A stretch of 64,000 nt of DNA from Paracoccaceae bacterium (GCA_033344815.1 JAWPMR010000001.1:2156136-2220135), one strand, 5' to 3'. Shown: positions 25,226 to 34,409, counted from the first letter of the stretch. Notes: generated from the letters alone by a model not told the origin. Translations and numbers: made by a program.

Positions 25226-25354
25226 GTGCGCCGCATATCAGCGGAATTTCTTGCCATATCCATTCATTAATGATACCAGAAGTTTCAATAATACGCTTTT
25301 TGGTCAAAATGACTGCGCGCAAGGGGGGACTAAACCGCATCTTTTCGGGTGCGG

Positions 25355-25386
25355 TTAATACCAGATTGAAGGCGGTCTATATCCAG
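25355..25386 (-). promoter_or_regulatory. Candidate TauR autoregulatory site
   Basis: On the minus strand CTGGATATAG (25386-25377) and CTGGTATTAA (25364-25355) are direct repeats 22 bp apart, ending only 14 bp before the tauR ATG. The orientation is opposite to tauR and the place is downstream of any promoter, which fits self-repression. Confidence 0.5.
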
Positions 25387-25400
25387 TGTAGGCTTTCTTT

Positions 25401-26897
25401 ATGGCGCTGCCCGTCGAAACCTTTTTTCTGCATCCTGACGCTCAGGGGACTCTGCAATCGCAGATCCAGCAGATGATTGCGCAGGGCATTCTGTCGGGTC
25501 GGTTTCAGCGCGGGGAGAAGCTCCCCTCAACACGCAAACTGGCGATCCATCTCGGTATAAGCCGCATTACCGTGACCATCGCCTACACCGAACTTCTGGC
25601 CAATGATTACCTGACATCGCGGGGCCGCTCGGGGTATTACGTTTCCGACAATGCGCCCGTGCCGCCCGCGTTTGCCCCCAGCGAGGCAGGCCCGGATGCG
25701 GTGGATTGGAGCCGTGCGATTGGTCAGCGGTTTTCCGGGGGTGACACAGTGCGCAAGCCTGCGGATTGGGCCGGGTATCGCTATCCGTTCATTTACGGGC
25801 AGGCGGATCCTGAGCTGTTTGATCACGCCAACTGGCGGCTTTGTGCGCTCAAGGCGCTGGGGCAGAAGGATTTCACGGCGCTCACCACGGATTACTATGA
25901 TCAGGATGACCCGCAGCTGATCGAATTCATCGCCCGCCACACCCTGCCCCGGCGCGGGATTACGGCCCGCCCCGAACAGATTCTGATCACGCTGGGCGCG
26001 CAGAACGCGCTCTGGCTGACAACGCAGGTTCTGTTGACGCAGCGGCGGCGTGCAGCGCTCGAAGACCCTTGTTATCATGCGCTTAGGGACATTTTGTCGC
26101 AATCGCGCTGCCATGTGACACCCGTGCGTGTGGATGCCGACGGCATGCCACCTGATGCGATTCCGCCCGACACGGACGTGATCTTTACAACGCCCAGCCA
26201 TCAGTGCCCAACCACCAATACCATGCCCATGCACCGGCGCCACGAATTGCTGCAACGGGCCTCTGAGATGGATGCGCTGATCGTGGAGGACGATTATGAA
26301 TTTGAGATGTCCTTTCTCAAAAGCCCCTCGCCAGCGCTCAAAAGTCTCGATGCAGATGGGCGCGTGATATACGTCGGCAGCTTTTCAAAATCGCTGTTTC
26401 CGGGGCTGCGGCTGGGGTATCTGGTGGGGTCGGAACCCTTCATCCGCGAGGCGCGTGCGTTGCGCGCCTCGGTGCTGCGTCACCCGCCAGGGCATGTGCA
26501 GCGCACTGCCGCGTATTTCCTGTCGCTGGGCCATCATGATGCCCTGATCCGCCGGATGGGCAGTGCGCTGCATGAACGCCGCCAGGTCATGACCACGGCC
26601 ATTGCCGATCACGGCCTGCAAATTGCCGGACAAGGCGCTTATGGTGGCTCGTCTTTCTGGATGCGTGCGCACGCGGGCGTTGATACCTGCGATCTGGCGC
26701 GTCGCCTTCAGGCGCGTGGCGTGCTGATCGAGCCCGGACACTCGTTTTTCTGCGGCCCTGCGCAACCGAAAGGCTACTATCGACTGGCCTATTCCTCAAT
26801 CCCCGCAAGCCGGATCGCAAAAGGTGTTGCAATTGTCGCAGACGAATTGCGCTCTGCAAGCCAACTGGAATTAAGTGAAGCAAACATCTGGCCCTAA
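25401..26897 (+). CDS. tauR: MocR-type transcriptional regulator of taurine use
   Basis: 498 residues. A GntR winged helix (about residues 18-85; GEKLPSTRKLAIHLGISR then TVTIAYTELLANDYL) is joined to an aminotransferase class I fold with the PLP lysine K330 in GSFSKSLFPGLRLGYL. This layout is that of MocR regulators. TauR of Rhodobacter capsulatus is of this type and is required for tpa/xsc expression. Here it lies directly before xsc, 70 bp between genes, and four candidate operators are visible in the cluster, one overlapping its own stop codon. Confidence 0.9.
   Translation: MALPVETFFLHPDAQGTLQSQIQQMIAQGILSGRFQRGEKLPSTRKLAIHLGISRITVTIAYTELLANDYLTSRGRSGYYVSDNAPVPPAFAPSEAGPDAVDWSRAIGQRFSGGDTVRKPADWAGYRYPFIYGQADPELFDHANWRLCALKALGQKDFTALTTDYYDQDDPQLIEFIARHTLPRRGITARPEQILITLGAQNALWLTTQVLLTQRRRAALEDPCYHALRDILSQSRCHVTPVRVDADGMPPDAIPPDTDVIFTTPSHQCPTTNTMPMHRRHELLQRASEMDALIVEDDYEFEMSFLKSPSPALKSLDADGRVIYVGSFSKSLFPGLRLGYLVGSEPFIREARALRASVLRHPPGHVQRTAAYFLSLGHHDALIRRMGSALHERRQVMTTAIADHGLQIAGQGAYGGSSFWMRAHAGVDTCDLARRLQARGVLIEPGHSFFCGPAQPKGYYRLAYSSIPASRIAKGVAIVADELRSASQLELSEANIWP
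26865..26897 (+). promoter_or_regulatory. Candidate TauR operator of xsc, overlapping the tauR stop codon
   Basis: CTGGAATTAA (26865) and CTGGCCCTAA (26888) are direct repeats 23 bp apart. The second repeat is also the last codons of tauR (TGG CCC TAA). It lies 71 bp before the xsc ATG; CTAGATAAC at about 26917 is a possible -10 region. Confidence 0.62.
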
Positions 26898-26967
26898 CTG
26901 TCCCCGCCGGGACGCTCTAGATAACCCTCAACCAAGATTCGAAACTCTTCATCCAAGGACCCTCGCC

Positions 26968-28746
26968 ATGAAAATGACAACTGAAGAAGCCTTTGTGAAA
27001 ACCCTGCAAATGCACGGGATCGACAACGCATTTGGCATCATCGGCTCCGCTATGATGCCGATCTCCGACATCTTCCCGGATGCAGGGATCAAGTTCTGGG
27101 ACTGTGCCCATGAAACATCGGGCGGCATGATGGCTGATGGCTTCACCCGCGCCACCGGCAAGATGTGCATGATGATCGCGCAAAACGGCCCGGGCATCAC
27201 GAATTTTGTAACGGCTGTCAAAACTGCTTACTGGAACCACACACCGGTTTTGCTGGTCACGCCACAGGCTGCCAACAAGACCATCGGTCAAGGTGGCTTT
27301 CAGGAAATGGAACAGATGAACCTGTTCGCGGATTGCGTCGCCTACCAGGAAGAAGTGCGCGACCCCTCCCGGATCGCCGAGACACTCAACCGCGTGATCA
27401 TGCAGGCCAAACGCGCTTCCGGTCCAGCGCAGATCAACATCCCACGTGACTTCTGGACGCAAGTGATCGACATCGAACTGCCGATGATCGTTGACTTTGA
27501 ATTGCCACAGGGCGGCGAATCCGCTGTACAGAATGCTGCTGACCTGCTGTCTTCCGCGAAATTCCCCGTCATTCTGAATGGTGCCGGCGCGGTTCTGTCC
27601 AAAGGGGGTATTGAAGCTTCCCAAGTGTTGGCCGAAACACTGGATGCACCTGTTTGTGTGGGCTACCAGCATAACGATGCTTTCCCCGGCAATCATCCGT
27701 TGTTCGCCGGTCCCTTGGGCTACAATGGCTCCAAGGCCGGTATGGAGTTGATCTCCAAAGCCGACGTCGTGCTGTGTCTTGGAACACGCCTCAATCCCTT
27801 CTCCACCCTGCCCGGTTACGGCATCGACTACTGGCCCACGGATGCCAAGATCATCCAGGTGGACATTAATGCGGATCGTATCGGTCTGACCAAAAAGGTC
27901 ACTGTTGGTATCGTCGGCGATGCCGCCAAGGTCGCCACTTCAATCTGCGCCAAACTGGCAGATGATGCGGGGGATGCCGGGCGCGCGGATCGCAAAAACC
28001 TGATTGCCACCACCAAGTCTTCCTGGGCACAGGAACTCACCTCCATGACGGACGAGCAGGACGATCCCGGGACAGACTGGAATGTGCGCGCCCGTGCGGC
28101 CAAGCCTGACTGGATGTCGCCTCGTATGGCATGGCGCGCGATCCAGGCCGCTTTGCCGGTAGAGGCAATCATTTCCTCTGATATCGGCAACAATTGCGCA
28201 ATCGGTAACGCCTACCCGTCCTTCAACGAAAGCCGTAAATATCTCGCACCTGGTTTGTTTGGTCCCTGTGGATATGGATTGCCGTCGATTGTGGGTGCGA
28301 AAATCGGTCAGCCTGATGTGCCGGTTGTGGGTTTCGCAGGCGACGGTGCGTTTGGCATCTCCGTCAACGAACTGACGGCGATCGGGCGCGGTGACTGGCC
28401 CGCAATTACACAGATTGTGTTCCGCAACTACCAGTGGGGTGCTGAAAAGCGGAACTCGACGCTGTGGTTCGAAGACAACTTCGTAGGCACCGAGCTGGAC
28501 GAAGAGGTCTCCTATGCGGGGATCGCCACTGCCTGTGGCCTCAAGGGCGTCATTGCCCGCACACAGGACGAGCTGACAGCGGCTCTGGCACAGGCCATCA
28601 AGGACCAGATGGAAAATGGTGTGACCACCCTGATCGAAGCAATGATCAATCAGGAACTTGGTGATCCGTTCCGCCGTGACGCAATGAAGAAACCCGTCGC
28701 AGTGGCTGGCATCAGCGCTGCGGACATGCGTCCGCAGGCCGTATAA
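26968..28746 (+). CDS. xsc: Sulfoacetaldehyde acetyltransferase
   Basis: 592 residues from MKMTTEEAFVKTLQMHGID, preceded by AAGGA. It is a thiamine-diphosphate enzyme with the three-domain acetolactate-synthase layout; the cofactor-binding motif begins at GDGAFGISVNELTAIGRG and closes with FRNYQWGAEKRNS. It converts sulfoacetaldehyde plus phosphate to acetyl phosphate and sulfite, the desulfonating step. The assignment is supported by pta directly after it (44 bp) and soeABC downstream. Transcription is probably driven by the operator at the end of tauR. Confidence 0.96.
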   Translation: MKMTTEEAFVKTLQMHGIDNAFGIIGSAMMPISDIFPDAGIKFWDCAHETSGGMMADGFTRATGKMCMMIAQNGPGITNFVTAVKTAYWNHTPVLLVTPQAANKTIGQGGFQEMEQMNLFADCVAYQEEVRDPSRIAETLNRVIMQAKRASGPAQINIPRDFWTQVIDIELPMIVDFELPQGGESAVQNAADLLSSAKFPVILNGAGAVLSKGGIEASQVLAETLDAPVCVGYQHNDAFPGNHPLFAGPLGYNGSKAGMELISKADVVLCLGTRLNPFSTLPGYGIDYWPTDAKIIQVDINADRIGLTKKVTVGIVGDAAKVATSICAKLADDAGDAGRADRKNLIATTKSSWAQELTSMTDEQDDPGTDWNVRARAAKPDWMSPRMAWRAIQAALPVEAIISSDIGNNCAIGNAYPSFNESRKYLAPGLFGPCGYGLPSIVGAKIGQPDVPVVGFAGDGAFGISVNELTAIGRGDWPAITQIVFRNYQWGAEKRNSTLWFEDNFVGTELDEEVSYAGIATACGLKGVIARTQDELTAALAQAIKDQMENGVTTLIEAMINQELGDPFRRDAMKKPVAVAGISAADMRPQAV

Positions 28747-28790
28747 ACTCAGGTGCACACCAGCATCTGCATAAACCATGGGAGCAGGCC

Positions 28791-29795
28791 ATGAATGTGC
28801 TGCGCGATCTTACCAGACGCGCCGCCGCCCGGCCTGCCCATATCGTCATGAGCGAAGGCCACGATCCCCGGGTCGTGGCCGGCGCCATCGCTGCCGTGAA
28901 AACCGGCACCGCCCGCATTACGCTCCTTGGGGCGCGTGACACGGTCGCCGCCCAGCTTGTCGCTGCGGGCGCCACCGAAAGCCCGACCCTCAAGATCGAA
29001 GACCCAGCCCATTCCACTCTGACCAAAGAATTCGCCGAGGCCTACTTCGCGTTGCGCAAGCACAAGGGCGTCAGCCATGAGGTCGCCGAAACGCAAGCCC
29101 ATGATCCCTTGGTCTTTGCTGCCATGATGGTGCGTCTGGGTTACGCGGATGGTACGGTCGGCGGCGCGGTCGCAACGACGGGCGACACGGTCCGCGCCGC
29201 ATTGCAGGTCATTGGCAAAGCCGAAGAGGCACCGCTTGTCTCCAGTTTCTTCCTGATGGCCTTGCCCGAAAACCACCCCTCCGGACGCGACGGGATGATC
29301 TTTGGTGATTGTGGTCTGGTCATTGAACCGACTTCCGAAGAACTCGCCGCGATCGCGGTGGCCTCCGCGGCCTCCTGTCGCCAATTGCTGGAAGTCGAAC
29401 CTCGTGTGGCACTGTTATCCTTTTCCACAATGGGCTCGGCCCGCCACGCAAACGTCAACAAAGTCAGCGACGCAGCCGCACTGCTCAAGGCCAATCATCC
29501 CGACTTGAAAGCGGACGGCGAATTGCAATTTGACGCGGCCTTTTCGCCAGAAGTTGCCGCCACCAAAGCAAAAGGGTCCACCGTCGCGGGCCATGCCAAT
29601 GTAATGATTTTTCCCAACCTTGATGCAGGCAACATCGGTTACAAGATCGCGCAACGCATTGGCGGCGCGGAGGCGATTGGCCCAGTCCTGCAAGGCCTCG
29701 CTAAACCCGCCAATGATCTGTCTCGCGGATGCGTGGCACAAGACGTGACCAACATGATTGCTGTCACTGTTCTACAGGCGAAAGGGACCGCATGA
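28791..29795 (+). CDS. pta: Phosphate acetyltransferase
   Basis: 334 residues, the short form with only the catalytic PTA domain (no N-terminal regulatory domain). Typical segments: MSEGHDPRVVAGA, VGGAVATTGDTVRAALQVIG, MIFGDCGLVIEPTSEELA, LLSFSTMGSA and VFPNLDAGN-like MIFPNLDAGNIGYKIAQRIGG. It turns acetyl phosphate made by Xsc into acetyl-CoA. It is in the xsc operon and is the usual partner of xsc in taurine-degrading bacteria. Confidence 0.94.
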   Translation: MNVLRDLTRRAAARPAHIVMSEGHDPRVVAGAIAAVKTGTARITLLGARDTVAAQLVAAGATESPTLKIEDPAHSTLTKEFAEAYFALRKHKGVSHEVAETQAHDPLVFAAMMVRLGYADGTVGGAVATTGDTVRAALQVIGKAEEAPLVSSFFLMALPENHPSGRDGMIFGDCGLVIEPTSEELAAIAVASAASCRQLLEVEPRVALLSFSTMGSARHANVNKVSDAAALLKANHPDLKADGELQFDAAFSPEVAATKAKGSTVAGHANVMIFPNLDAGNIGYKIAQRIGGAEAIGPVLQGLAKPANDLSRGCVAQDVTNMIAVTVLQAKGTA

Positions 29796-29861
29796 TGGTG
29801 CACAGCCTCTTTGATCATGAGGCACAGGCGCCATCCACGTTGCACCGGTTGGTATCGTGAC

Positions 29862-30695
29862 ATGACTACACGTATGCCGTCAGCAACCGAACCCTTCACC
29901 GATGTTCCTAAAAGAACCCTTGCCGGGTTCCCCACTATCGCCACAGCGGTGATTGTCGCAATCACGGCGCCGTTTCTTGCGGATCAATCCGAAGCCCCTG
30001 CCATCTTTATGACTATGCTGCTGGGCATCACTGTGGTGGCTTTGGGCAATGAAGGCAAAACCGCCACGGGCATTTCCTTTGCCGCGCGTATTCTCCAGCG
30101 GATTGGCATTGCCTCTCCGGGCGCGCGCATTTCCATGGTTCTGAGGCGAGGGCATGGCGTCAATCTGATCACCCTTGTTGCCTCCTTTTTGCCTGCGACA
30201 ATCAGATTTGGCCGACTGATTTCGCGGCGGTTCAGGCACGGGTGGCGGTTTGCGTTCCCGGCTGCCGGATCGGTGGCAATCTGCGGTGCCTCTGCGGCCA
30301 TGGCGATCAGCGCAATTCTATCCGAAGATATCGTAGCGTGGGAGAAACTGGTCTGTGTGTTGATCTTGGCCCTGATCGTTTTGATTGCTGGCCTTTTATT
30401 CCGCACGCATGGCGAAGCGACCGATGACAGTGAACGCAGGCCTTTGTTGCTTGTCATTACCATCAGCTTTCTGATGCTTGCCACGCTGAACTCATTCGGT
30501 GTGATCGCTGTTGCCCTTGCTGATTTTATGAGCCAGTCGTCGTGTTGGCTTCTGCTTGTTGCTATTCTCGCAGTCAGCATGAAAACCAAATTCATCAGGG
30601 TGCTGGCGGTCGAAGGTCCCGCCATCACTCTTTTAATTACTGAAACACTATTCATCGCAGGACTGATCCTGCTGGGGATAAATTACATATCCTGA
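29862..30695 (+). CDS. Shortened YeiH/TauZ-like membrane protein (putative sulfur-anion exporter)
   Basis: 277 residues from MTTRMPSATEPF (an ATG at 29811 is an alternative start). It is related to the UPF0324/YeiH family of putative sulfate exporters: LQRIGI for the N-terminal helix pair, SVAICGASAAMA for the conserved SICGASA core, and LNSFGVIAVALADFMSQSSCWLLL for the C-terminal pair. The block of about 65 residues that normally follows the core (a helix and the conserved GxWxGxxIHDxAQVVAAG segment) is absent, with no break in the frame. The place between pta and soeABC suggests export of sulfite or sulfate. Whether the shortened form still transports is unknown. Confidence 0.7.
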   Translation: MTTRMPSATEPFTDVPKRTLAGFPTIATAVIVAITAPFLADQSEAPAIFMTMLLGITVVALGNEGKTATGISFAARILQRIGIASPGARISMVLRRGHGVNLITLVASFLPATIRFGRLISRRFRHGWRFAFPAAGSVAICGASAAMAISAILSEDIVAWEKLVCVLILALIVLIAGLLFRTHGEATDDSERRPLLLVITISFLMLATLNSFGVIAVALADFMSQSSCWLLLVAILAVSMKTKFIRVLAVEGPAITLLITETLFIAGLILLGINYIS

Positions 30696-30721
30696 ACAAC
30701 AGCAGTCAGGTAGGAGGCCAG

Positions 30722-33541
30722 ATGACATACCAGCAACCGAACGTAGACACCTCACCACACGTCTCGGACGAGGTGCGCAAGACCACCTGCTACATGTGCG
30801 CCTGCCGCTGCGGGATCAACGTCCATATGAAGGATGGAAAGGTCGCCTATATCGAGGGTAACAAGGATCACCCGGTTAATCAGGGTGTGCTCTGCGCCAA
30901 AGGCTCTGCCGGGATCATGCAGGTCAATGCACCCTCGCGCCTACGCAAACCGCTGAAACGCGTCGGTCCGCGCGGATCAGGCGAATTCGAAGAGATCGAA
31001 TGGGATGAAGCCTTGCAGATCGCCACCGACTGGCTGGAGCCGGTGCGCAAGGACAACCCTGAAAAGCTCGCCTTCTTCACCGGGCGCGATCAGTCACAAA
31101 GCTTCACCAGCCTGTGGGCGCAGGGGTTTGGCACGCCGAACTATGCAGCCCACGGCGGGTTCTGTTCCGTCAACATGGCAGCGGCGGGCATCTACACCAT
31201 GGGCGGTGCGTTCTGGGAATTTGGCCAACCCGATTGGGACCACACAAAGCTGTTCATGCTGTTCGGGGTCGCCGAAGACCACGATAGCAACCCGATCAAA
31301 ATGGGCATCGGCAAAATCAAGAAACGCGGTGCCCGTGTCATTGGCGTGAACCCGATCCGCACCGGCTATAATGCTGTGGCAGATGATTGGGTTGGGATTA
31401 CACCGGGCACCGACGGTCTGTTTATCCTCGCGATGATCCATTGCCTGATGAAGGCCGGAAAAATCGATCTGAACTACCTTGCGCAATATACCAACGCCCC
31501 GGTTCTGGTGATAAATAATCCGGGCGGGGATGATCATGGCCTGCTCATGCGCAACGAAGATGGCAAGGAACTGGTGATTGACCGTAAGACGGGCAAACTG
31601 ACCGCATTCGATCAACCGGGCGTGCAACCAGACCTCGCCGCGACCCATGAGGCAAACGGTCAGGTCCACCGCCCTGTGTTCCACCAGATGGCGGATATGT
31701 ATCTGGACGACCAATACGCGCCTGAAAACGTGGCTGATCGTTGTGGCATCCCGGCCAAACGCATCCGCGCGATTGCAGCGGAACTGGCCCGTGTCGCGTT
31801 CGAAGAAGCCTTTGAGCTGGATCAGGAATGGACCGACTTTCGCGGTGTAAAGCATACCAAAATGGTAGGGCGGCCGGTGTCTTTCCATTCCATGCGCGGA
31901 ATTTCCGCCCATGCCAATGGCTTTCAGACCTGCCGTGCGCTGCATGTCTTGCAGATCATCCTTGGTACGGTTGAGGTCCCGGGCGGATTTCGTTTCAAAC
32001 CGCCCTATCCAAAACCGGCGACAGCGCACCCCAAACCGCATGTGGGCGTAACACCGGGTGCCGCACTGAATGGCCCGCACCTTGGGTTTGTGCATGGTCC
32101 CGAAGATCTGGCCCTCAAAGACGACGGAACAGCCGCCCGTATCGACAAGGCATTCACATGGGAAAACCCGATGTCCAGCCATGGGTTGATGCATATGGTG
32201 ATCTCAAACGCCTATGCCGGAGATCCCTATAAGATCGACGTTTTGTTCATGTATATGGCCAATATGTCGTGGAACTCGTCGATGAACACGCGCGGCGTGA
32301 TCGACATGCTGACGGACAAGGACGAAAACGGCGACTATGTGATCCCCAAGATCATCTATTCTGATGCCTATTCCTCAGAGATGGTCGCTTACTCTGATCT
32401 GATCCTGCCAGACACGACGTATCTCGAACGCCACGATTGCATCTCGTTGCTCGATCGCCCGATCTGCGAGGCGGATGCTGCAGCGGATGCCATTCGTTGG
32501 CCCGTGATCGAACCGGATCGCGATGTCAAAGGGTTCCAATCCGCGCTGTGTGAACTGGGGGGCATGCTTGGCCTGCCCGGCTTCGTCAACGAGGACGGCA
32601 GCCAGAAATACAAGGATTATGGCGACTACATCGTGAATCACGAACGCCGTCCGGGCATTGGTCCCTTGGCCGGGTTCCGGGGCATTGATGGCGACAAATC
32701 GGGTCGCGGTGAGGTCAATCCGAACCAGTTGGATCAATATATCGAAAACGGCGGGTTCTTTGTCGAACACATCCCCGAAGGGTCGAATTATTACAAACCA
32801 TGGAATACCGCCTATCAGGATTGGGCCGTCGGCATGGGGCTTTATGACAAGCCGATGCCCTATCTGTTTTCGCTTTATGTCGAACCGATGCGCAAATTCC
32901 AGCTGGCCGCCGAAGGACATGGAGACCGCCAACCTCCTGACCATCTGCGTGCACGCATCAAGGAGAAGATGTCCCCCCTGCCAATCTGGTATTCCTCCGA
33001 AGAGGAAAACAAGGCGGACGAATTCCCCATTACGGCCCTGACTCAACGGCCAATGGCAATGTATCATTCATGGGGGTCGCAAAACGCATGGCTGCGCCAA
33101 TTGCATGGTCACAACCCGCTCTATATGCCGACCAATCTGATGCGCGACAATGATCTGTCTGATGGGGATTGGGCGCGGGTGACGTCACCGCACGGCGAGA
33201 TCACAGTGCCTGTGCTGGAAATGGCGGCCTTGAATGAAAACACCATCTGGACGTGGAATGCCATCGGTAAACGCAAGGGCGCATGGGCCCTCGAAGAAGA
33301 CGCGCCAGAGGCCACGCGGGGCTTCTTGCTCAACCACCTGATCCACGAGTTGCTACCTCCCAAAGGCGACGGCCTGCGGTGGGCGAACTCAGACCCGATC
33401 ACAGGTCAGGCCGCATGGTTTGATCTGAAGGTTCGGGTCACAAAAGCTGCACCACCTGAAGAATCCCAACCCGGATTTGACCCGATCAAATCTCCGGTTG
33501 GCCGAGGTCCCAAAGATCTGAAATGGAAGGTCGGCAAATGA
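30722..33541 (+). CDS. soeA: Cytoplasmic sulfite dehydrogenase molybdopterin subunit
   Basis: 939 residues of the DMSO-reductase superfamily. The N-terminal [4Fe-4S] site is C23-x2-C26-x3-C30-x27-C58. No twin-arginine signal is present, so it stays in the cytoplasm, which separates SoeA from periplasmic relatives such as PhsA/PsrA. Bis-MGD binding is expected over the body (FGVAEDHDSNPIKMGIGK, MYHSWGSQNAWLRQLHG). With SoeB and SoeC it oxidises sulfite from Xsc to sulfate and feeds electrons to quinone. RBS TAGGAGG precedes the ATG. Confidence 0.92.
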   Translation: MTYQQPNVDTSPHVSDEVRKTTCYMCACRCGINVHMKDGKVAYIEGNKDHPVNQGVLCAKGSAGIMQVNAPSRLRKPLKRVGPRGSGEFEEIEWDEALQIATDWLEPVRKDNPEKLAFFTGRDQSQSFTSLWAQGFGTPNYAAHGGFCSVNMAAAGIYTMGGAFWEFGQPDWDHTKLFMLFGVAEDHDSNPIKMGIGKIKKRGARVIGVNPIRTGYNAVADDWVGITPGTDGLFILAMIHCLMKAGKIDLNYLAQYTNAPVLVINNPGGDDHGLLMRNEDGKELVIDRKTGKLTAFDQPGVQPDLAATHEANGQVHRPVFHQMADMYLDDQYAPENVADRCGIPAKRIRAIAAELARVAFEEAFELDQEWTDFRGVKHTKMVGRPVSFHSMRGISAHANGFQTCRALHVLQIILGTVEVPGGFRFKPPYPKPATAHPKPHVGVTPGAALNGPHLGFVHGPEDLALKDDGTAARIDKAFTWENPMSSHGLMHMVISNAYAGDPYKIDVLFMYMANMSWNSSMNTRGVIDMLTDKDENGDYVIPKIIYSDAYSSEMVAYSDLILPDTTYLERHDCISLLDRPICEADAAADAIRWPVIEPDRDVKGFQSALCELGGMLGLPGFVNEDGSQKYKDYGDYIVNHERRPGIGPLAGFRGIDGDKSGRGEVNPNQLDQYIENGGFFVEHIPEGSNYYKPWNTAYQDWAVGMGLYDKPMPYLFSLYVEPMRKFQLAAEGHGDRQPPDHLRARIKEKMSPLPIWYSSEEENKADEFPITALTQRPMAMYHSWGSQNAWLRQLHGHNPLYMPTNLMRDNDLSDGDWARVTSPHGEITVPVLEMAALNENTIWTWNAIGKRKGAWALEEDAPEATRGFLLNHLIHELLPPKGDGLRWANSDPITGQAAWFDLKVRVTKAAPPEESQPGFDPIKSPVGRGPKDLKWKVGK

Positions 33542-33549
33542 TGTATTGC

Positions 33550-33612
33550 TTTCTTTTGGCCGTAATCACTCCGGGGGAGCGCCCTAGGGGCGCGGGGGCA
33601 GCGCCCCCTGGA
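33550..33612 (+). repeat. Copy 3 of the TTTCTTTTGGC element, with two GC hairpins
   Basis: CTTTCTTTTGGCCGTAATCA is followed by GCGCCCTAGGGGCGC (33579-33593) and GGGGGC-AGC-GCCCCC (33594-33608). It occupies the 121-bp gap between soeA and soeB. The hairpins may slow or end transcription between the two genes or protect the soeA message. Confidence 0.55.
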
Positions 33613-33662
33613 CGCCGCGTTCCTTATTGCGCAACAATCGATCCCCAAGAAGGGAACCAGCC

Positions 33663-34409
33663 ATGACAACCCTGCCCACCCATACCGAAAAGAAACTTGG
33701 ACTCGTTATCGATCTTGATACCTGTGTGGGCTGCCACGCCTGTGTCATTTCCTGCAAGGGATGGAACACCGAAAACTATGGCGCGCCCCTGTCGGATCAG
33801 AACGCGTATGGCGATGACAACAGCGGCACCTTCCTGAACCGGGTACACAGCTACGAGGTCCAGCCCGAGCAGGGCGAAGCACAGCTCATCCACTTCCCCA
33901 AATCCTGTCTGCATTGTGAGGATGCGCCTTGCGTGACCGTCTGCCCGACCGGGGCCAGCTACAAGCGGGTCGAGGACGGGATCGTTCTGGTGAACGAAAG
34001 CGATTGCATTGGCTGCGGGCTTTGCGCATGGGCGTGTCCTTACGGCGCGCGTGAATTGGATCAGGCGGCAGGTGTGATGAAGAAATGTACGCTTTGCGTT
34101 GATCGGATTTACAACGAGAACCTGCCCGAAGAAGACCGCCAGCCCGCCTGTGTGCGCACCTGCCCGTCCAATGCCCGCCATTTCGGAGATCTGGGCGATC
34201 CTGACAGTGACGTCAGCAAATTGGTGGCGGAACGTGGGGGGATGGACCTGATGCCCGAACAAGGCACCAAGCCGGTCAATCAATACCTCCCGCCGCGGCC
34301 CAAAGACGCCCTGCCCGAATTTGATGTTCTCGCCCCTTTCCTTGAACCCATTGCGCAGGAACCAAAAGGGTTCCTGGGCTGGCTCGACAAGACCTTGGAG
34401 AAACTCTGA
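33663..34409 (+). CDS. soeB: Sulfite dehydrogenase iron-sulfur subunit
   Basis: 248 residues from MTTLPTHTEKKLGLVID, preceded by AAGGGA. Four cysteine groups for cubane clusters are present: CVGCHACVISC, CLHCEDAPCVTVCP, CIGCGLCAWACP and CTLCVDR...CVRTCP. This is the ferredoxin-like electron-transfer subunit of complex-iron-sulfur molybdoenzymes, passing electrons from SoeA to SoeC. It overlaps soeC by one base (TGATG), so the two are translationally coupled. Confidence 0.93.
   Translation: MTTLPTHTEKKLGLVIDLDTCVGCHACVISCKGWNTENYGAPLSDQNAYGDDNSGTFLNRVHSYEVQPEQGEAQLIHFPKSCLHCEDAPCVTVCPTGASYKRVEDGIVLVNESDCIGCGLCAWACPYGARELDQAAGVMKKCTLCVDRIYNENLPEEDRQPACVRTCPSNARHFGDLGDPDSDVSKLVAERGGMDLMPEQGTKPVNQYLPPRPKDALPEFDVLAPFLEPIAQEPKGFLGWLDKTLEKL

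Noticed and set aside
26968-28746. Acetolactate synthase as identity of the ThDP enzyme
   Set aside because: Neighbours tpa, tauR, pta and soeABC and the full-length Xsc-like sequence make sulfoacetaldehyde acetyltransferase far more likely.
31094-32194. Long minus-strand frame (366 residues) opposite soeA
   Set aside because: Antisense shadow of soeA; composition rich in His/Gln/Arg as expected from reversed GC-rich codons.
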